This document shows positions 13,894 to 14,982 of a stretch of DNA of 14,982 nt, piece after piece (the stretch's first letter is position 1; every line of letters begins with the position of its first letter). The stretch comes from Syntrophopropionicum sp964397525 (GTDB taxonomy: Bacteria; Bacillota; Desulfotomaculia; Desulfotomaculales; Pelotomaculaceae). The notes under the pieces were generated by a model. That model was given only the letters and a program-made list of their open reading frames with translations. It searched no databases and was not told where the DNA came from. The position numbers were made by a program, and so were the translations under genes. The stretch lies in the NCBI GenBank assembly GCA_964397525.1, contig CAYNIY010000035.1, positions 1-14,982 of the forward strand, read 5' to 3'.

Positions 13894-14610
13894 CTACTTG
13901 AGCTGCAGGGTGATGATATTTCTGACTTTTTCCGGCAGCTGTTCGGTTTCTTCTTTGCTCAGGCCTGCGGTGGGGATCGGCTCAGAAATACACATCTTTA
14001 CAACAGCCGGCTTGATCAGCCCGCCGTTGGCTTCCATGATCTTATAGGATCCGTTTATGGTTACCGGCACAATGGGCACGCCCGCCTTAGTAGCAAGTTT
14101 GAAACTGCCGGGCTTGAATTCTCCTAATTGCTCCCCCCGGCTCCTGGTGCCTTCGGGGAATATTATCTGGGAATAGCCCTGTTTCAGAAAGGCAACCCCT
14201 TCCTGTATAGCCCTTAACCCGGCACGGGCATTGCTCCTGTCAATAAAAACACAGTTCATATAATACATCCAACTGCTGATCAGCGGTAATTTCTTTAGTT
14301 CCTTCTTGGCTATAAAAGCTTTGGGCTTATTGATGTAACCCAATAATATCGGGATATCAAAGTTGCCCTGGTGGTTGCTGATAAAAACGACTCCCCCCTG
14401 GTTTGGTACATGCTCCTCTCCCGTCACAATAACTTTGGAGCCGCTTAAGTTAACCAGGGACTTTGCCCATTTTTTTACGATTCGATCTACCTCAAGATCT
14501 CTCTGCTCAATTTTTTTGGCGCGGTGCAGAGCCCTCACTCTTATCAAATTAGGCAGGATGATAATAAGATAACACCAAAAATATATGAACCAGATTATTG
14601 TTCTCAGCAT
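13894..14610 (-). CDS. plsC: 1-acyl-sn-glycerol-3-phosphate acyltransferase family protein
   Basis: A 238-residue PlsC-family membrane acyltransferase, which typically adds the second acyl chain to lysophosphatidic acid to make phosphatidic acid. Residues 4-22 form a hydrophobic anchor. The catalytic block NHQGNFD at 79-85 is the family's NHxxxxD, with His80 and Asp85. FIDRSN (122-127) matches the second motif, FPEGTRSRG (151-159) the phosphate-binding third motif, and VPIVPVTI (178-185) the fourth. The length is normal. ATG 14610 is chosen because GGAGAAGGG lies 6 bases upstream; an in-frame ATG at 14649 would add a charged tail before the anchor and span this site. It ends next to a palindromic repeat, with its own terminator beyond. 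Acyl donor and exact acceptor are not visible; some family members act on other lysophospholipids. Confidence 0.93.
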   Translation of the reverse strand: MLRTIIWFIYFWCYLIIILPNLIRVRALHRAKKIEQRDLEVDRIVKKWAKSLVNLSGSKVIVTGEEHVPNQGGVVFISNHQGNFDIPILLGYINKPKAFIAKKELKKLPLISSWMYYMNCVFIDRSNARAGLRAIQEGVAFLKQGYSQIIFPEGTRSRGEQLGEFKPGSFKLATKAGVPIVPVTINGSYKIMEANGGLIKPAVVKMCISEPIPTAGLSKEETEQLPEKVRNIITLQLK

Positions 14611-14780
14611 AATGTTCCCTTCTCCCACATCCACATCAATCAACACCAAGCCATAACTGCGCCTAAAACAATAAATATTCTTTATAAATATTCTTTGTTA
14701 ATTCCAAATGATATTCGACTATATCCATGATCTTCCCTTCCCTATAGCACCCCTTTACTAAAAATCACAGGAATGGACAG
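14611..14780. other. Upstream region of the acyltransferase, with a possible 21-residue ORF
   Basis: The only structure seen is a minus-strand frame at 14728-14663 encoding 21 residues (MDIVEYHLELTKN at its start), preceded by GGGAAGGGAAGATC. TGCTATAGG just before it (about 14748-14740) resembles an extended -10. This may be a leader peptide or chance. I see no other gene here. Confidence 0.3.
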
Positions 14781-14952
14781 AGGGACAGGTACCTTGTCCC
14801 TGGATTTCTGTAATCATATATAAGATTCTTCGCTCTGCTCAGAATGACACAAAAAAACAACAGAGATAATGATCCCTTCAGCAACTGCAGTATCTAATTT
14901 TGGTGGGCGATAGCAATAGCTTGTGGACAAGGTACCTGTCCCCTCTGTCCCA
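14781..14952. repeat. Inverted KpnI-core palindromes enclosing a TGTCATYCTGAG copy
   Basis: AGGGACAGGTACCTTGTCCC (14781-14800) and GTGGACAAGGTACCTGTCCC (14923-14942) face each other about 120 bases apart. Between them lie a minus-orientation copy of the dispersed repeat (14823-14849) and GGTGGGCGATAGCAATAGC, which weakly resembles the inner right part of the two MITE-like elements. The tail (GGAAGCAAAAAGAACGTCCC, 14963-14982) matches the one after copy 1 at 11944-11965. No terminator hairpin is seen and no gene is present. Confidence 0.7.
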
Positions 14953-14982
14953 AATACAAAAAGGAAGCAAAAAGAACGTCCC

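Overview
The window looks like a draft or metagenome-assembled contig of a Gram-positive anaerobe of the Clostridia (Peptococcaceae/Pelotomaculum-like; an inference). Supporting signs are strong AGGAGG-type ribosome binding sites, frequent TTG starts, extended -10 promoters (TGnTATAAT), a Ctc-type L25 protein, and dense intergenic palindromes of the GGGACAGGTACCTTGTCCC kind. Three runs of exactly 100 N are scaffold gaps. The third is probably an artifact, because the 55 bases on its left are repeated exactly on its right.

Layout. Positions 1-10438 lie on the minus strand. Read in transcription order they hold a GT4 glycosyltransferase (10438-9389), a stand-alone GH130 phosphorylase (9225-8281), a two-domain GT4 plus alpha-helical barrel protein (8012-5733), a three-part protein with a GT81/GT78-like N-terminus and a GH130 C-terminus (5675-2307), ribosomal protein L25 (2225-1605) on its own promoter and terminator, a possible 33-residue small ORF (1433-1332), and a second GT4 protein (1318-86). 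This last gene is a truncated copy of the 8012-5733 gene. Eroded remains of its lost C-terminal half lie at 1-85. On the plus strand, divergent from this cluster, is mannose-1-phosphate guanylyltransferase manC (10570-11643).

From 11644 to the end the window changes character. It is a repeat-rich stretch holding three unrelated minus-strand genes: a Blc-like lipocalin (12630-12136), a secreted Ig-like/M15-type peptidase (13774-12824) and a PlsC-type acyltransferase (14610-13894). Almost every boundary between genes here carries a KpnI-core palindrome. Two boundaries carry a roughly 165-bp element with palindromic ends in inverted orientation around a bidirectional terminator.

How the genes may work together. 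GH130 enzymes known from other bacteria release alpha-mannose 1-phosphate from beta-mannosides using phosphate. Mannose 1-phosphate is the substrate of ManC, which makes GDP-mannose, the usual donor for mannosyltransferases such as the GT4 proteins here. The cluster could therefore build and recycle a mannose polymer or mannosylated glycan with little loss of energy. The 1122-residue protein would place a synthesis module and a breakdown module on one chain. This cycle is an inference from domain content and is the most interesting idea in the window.
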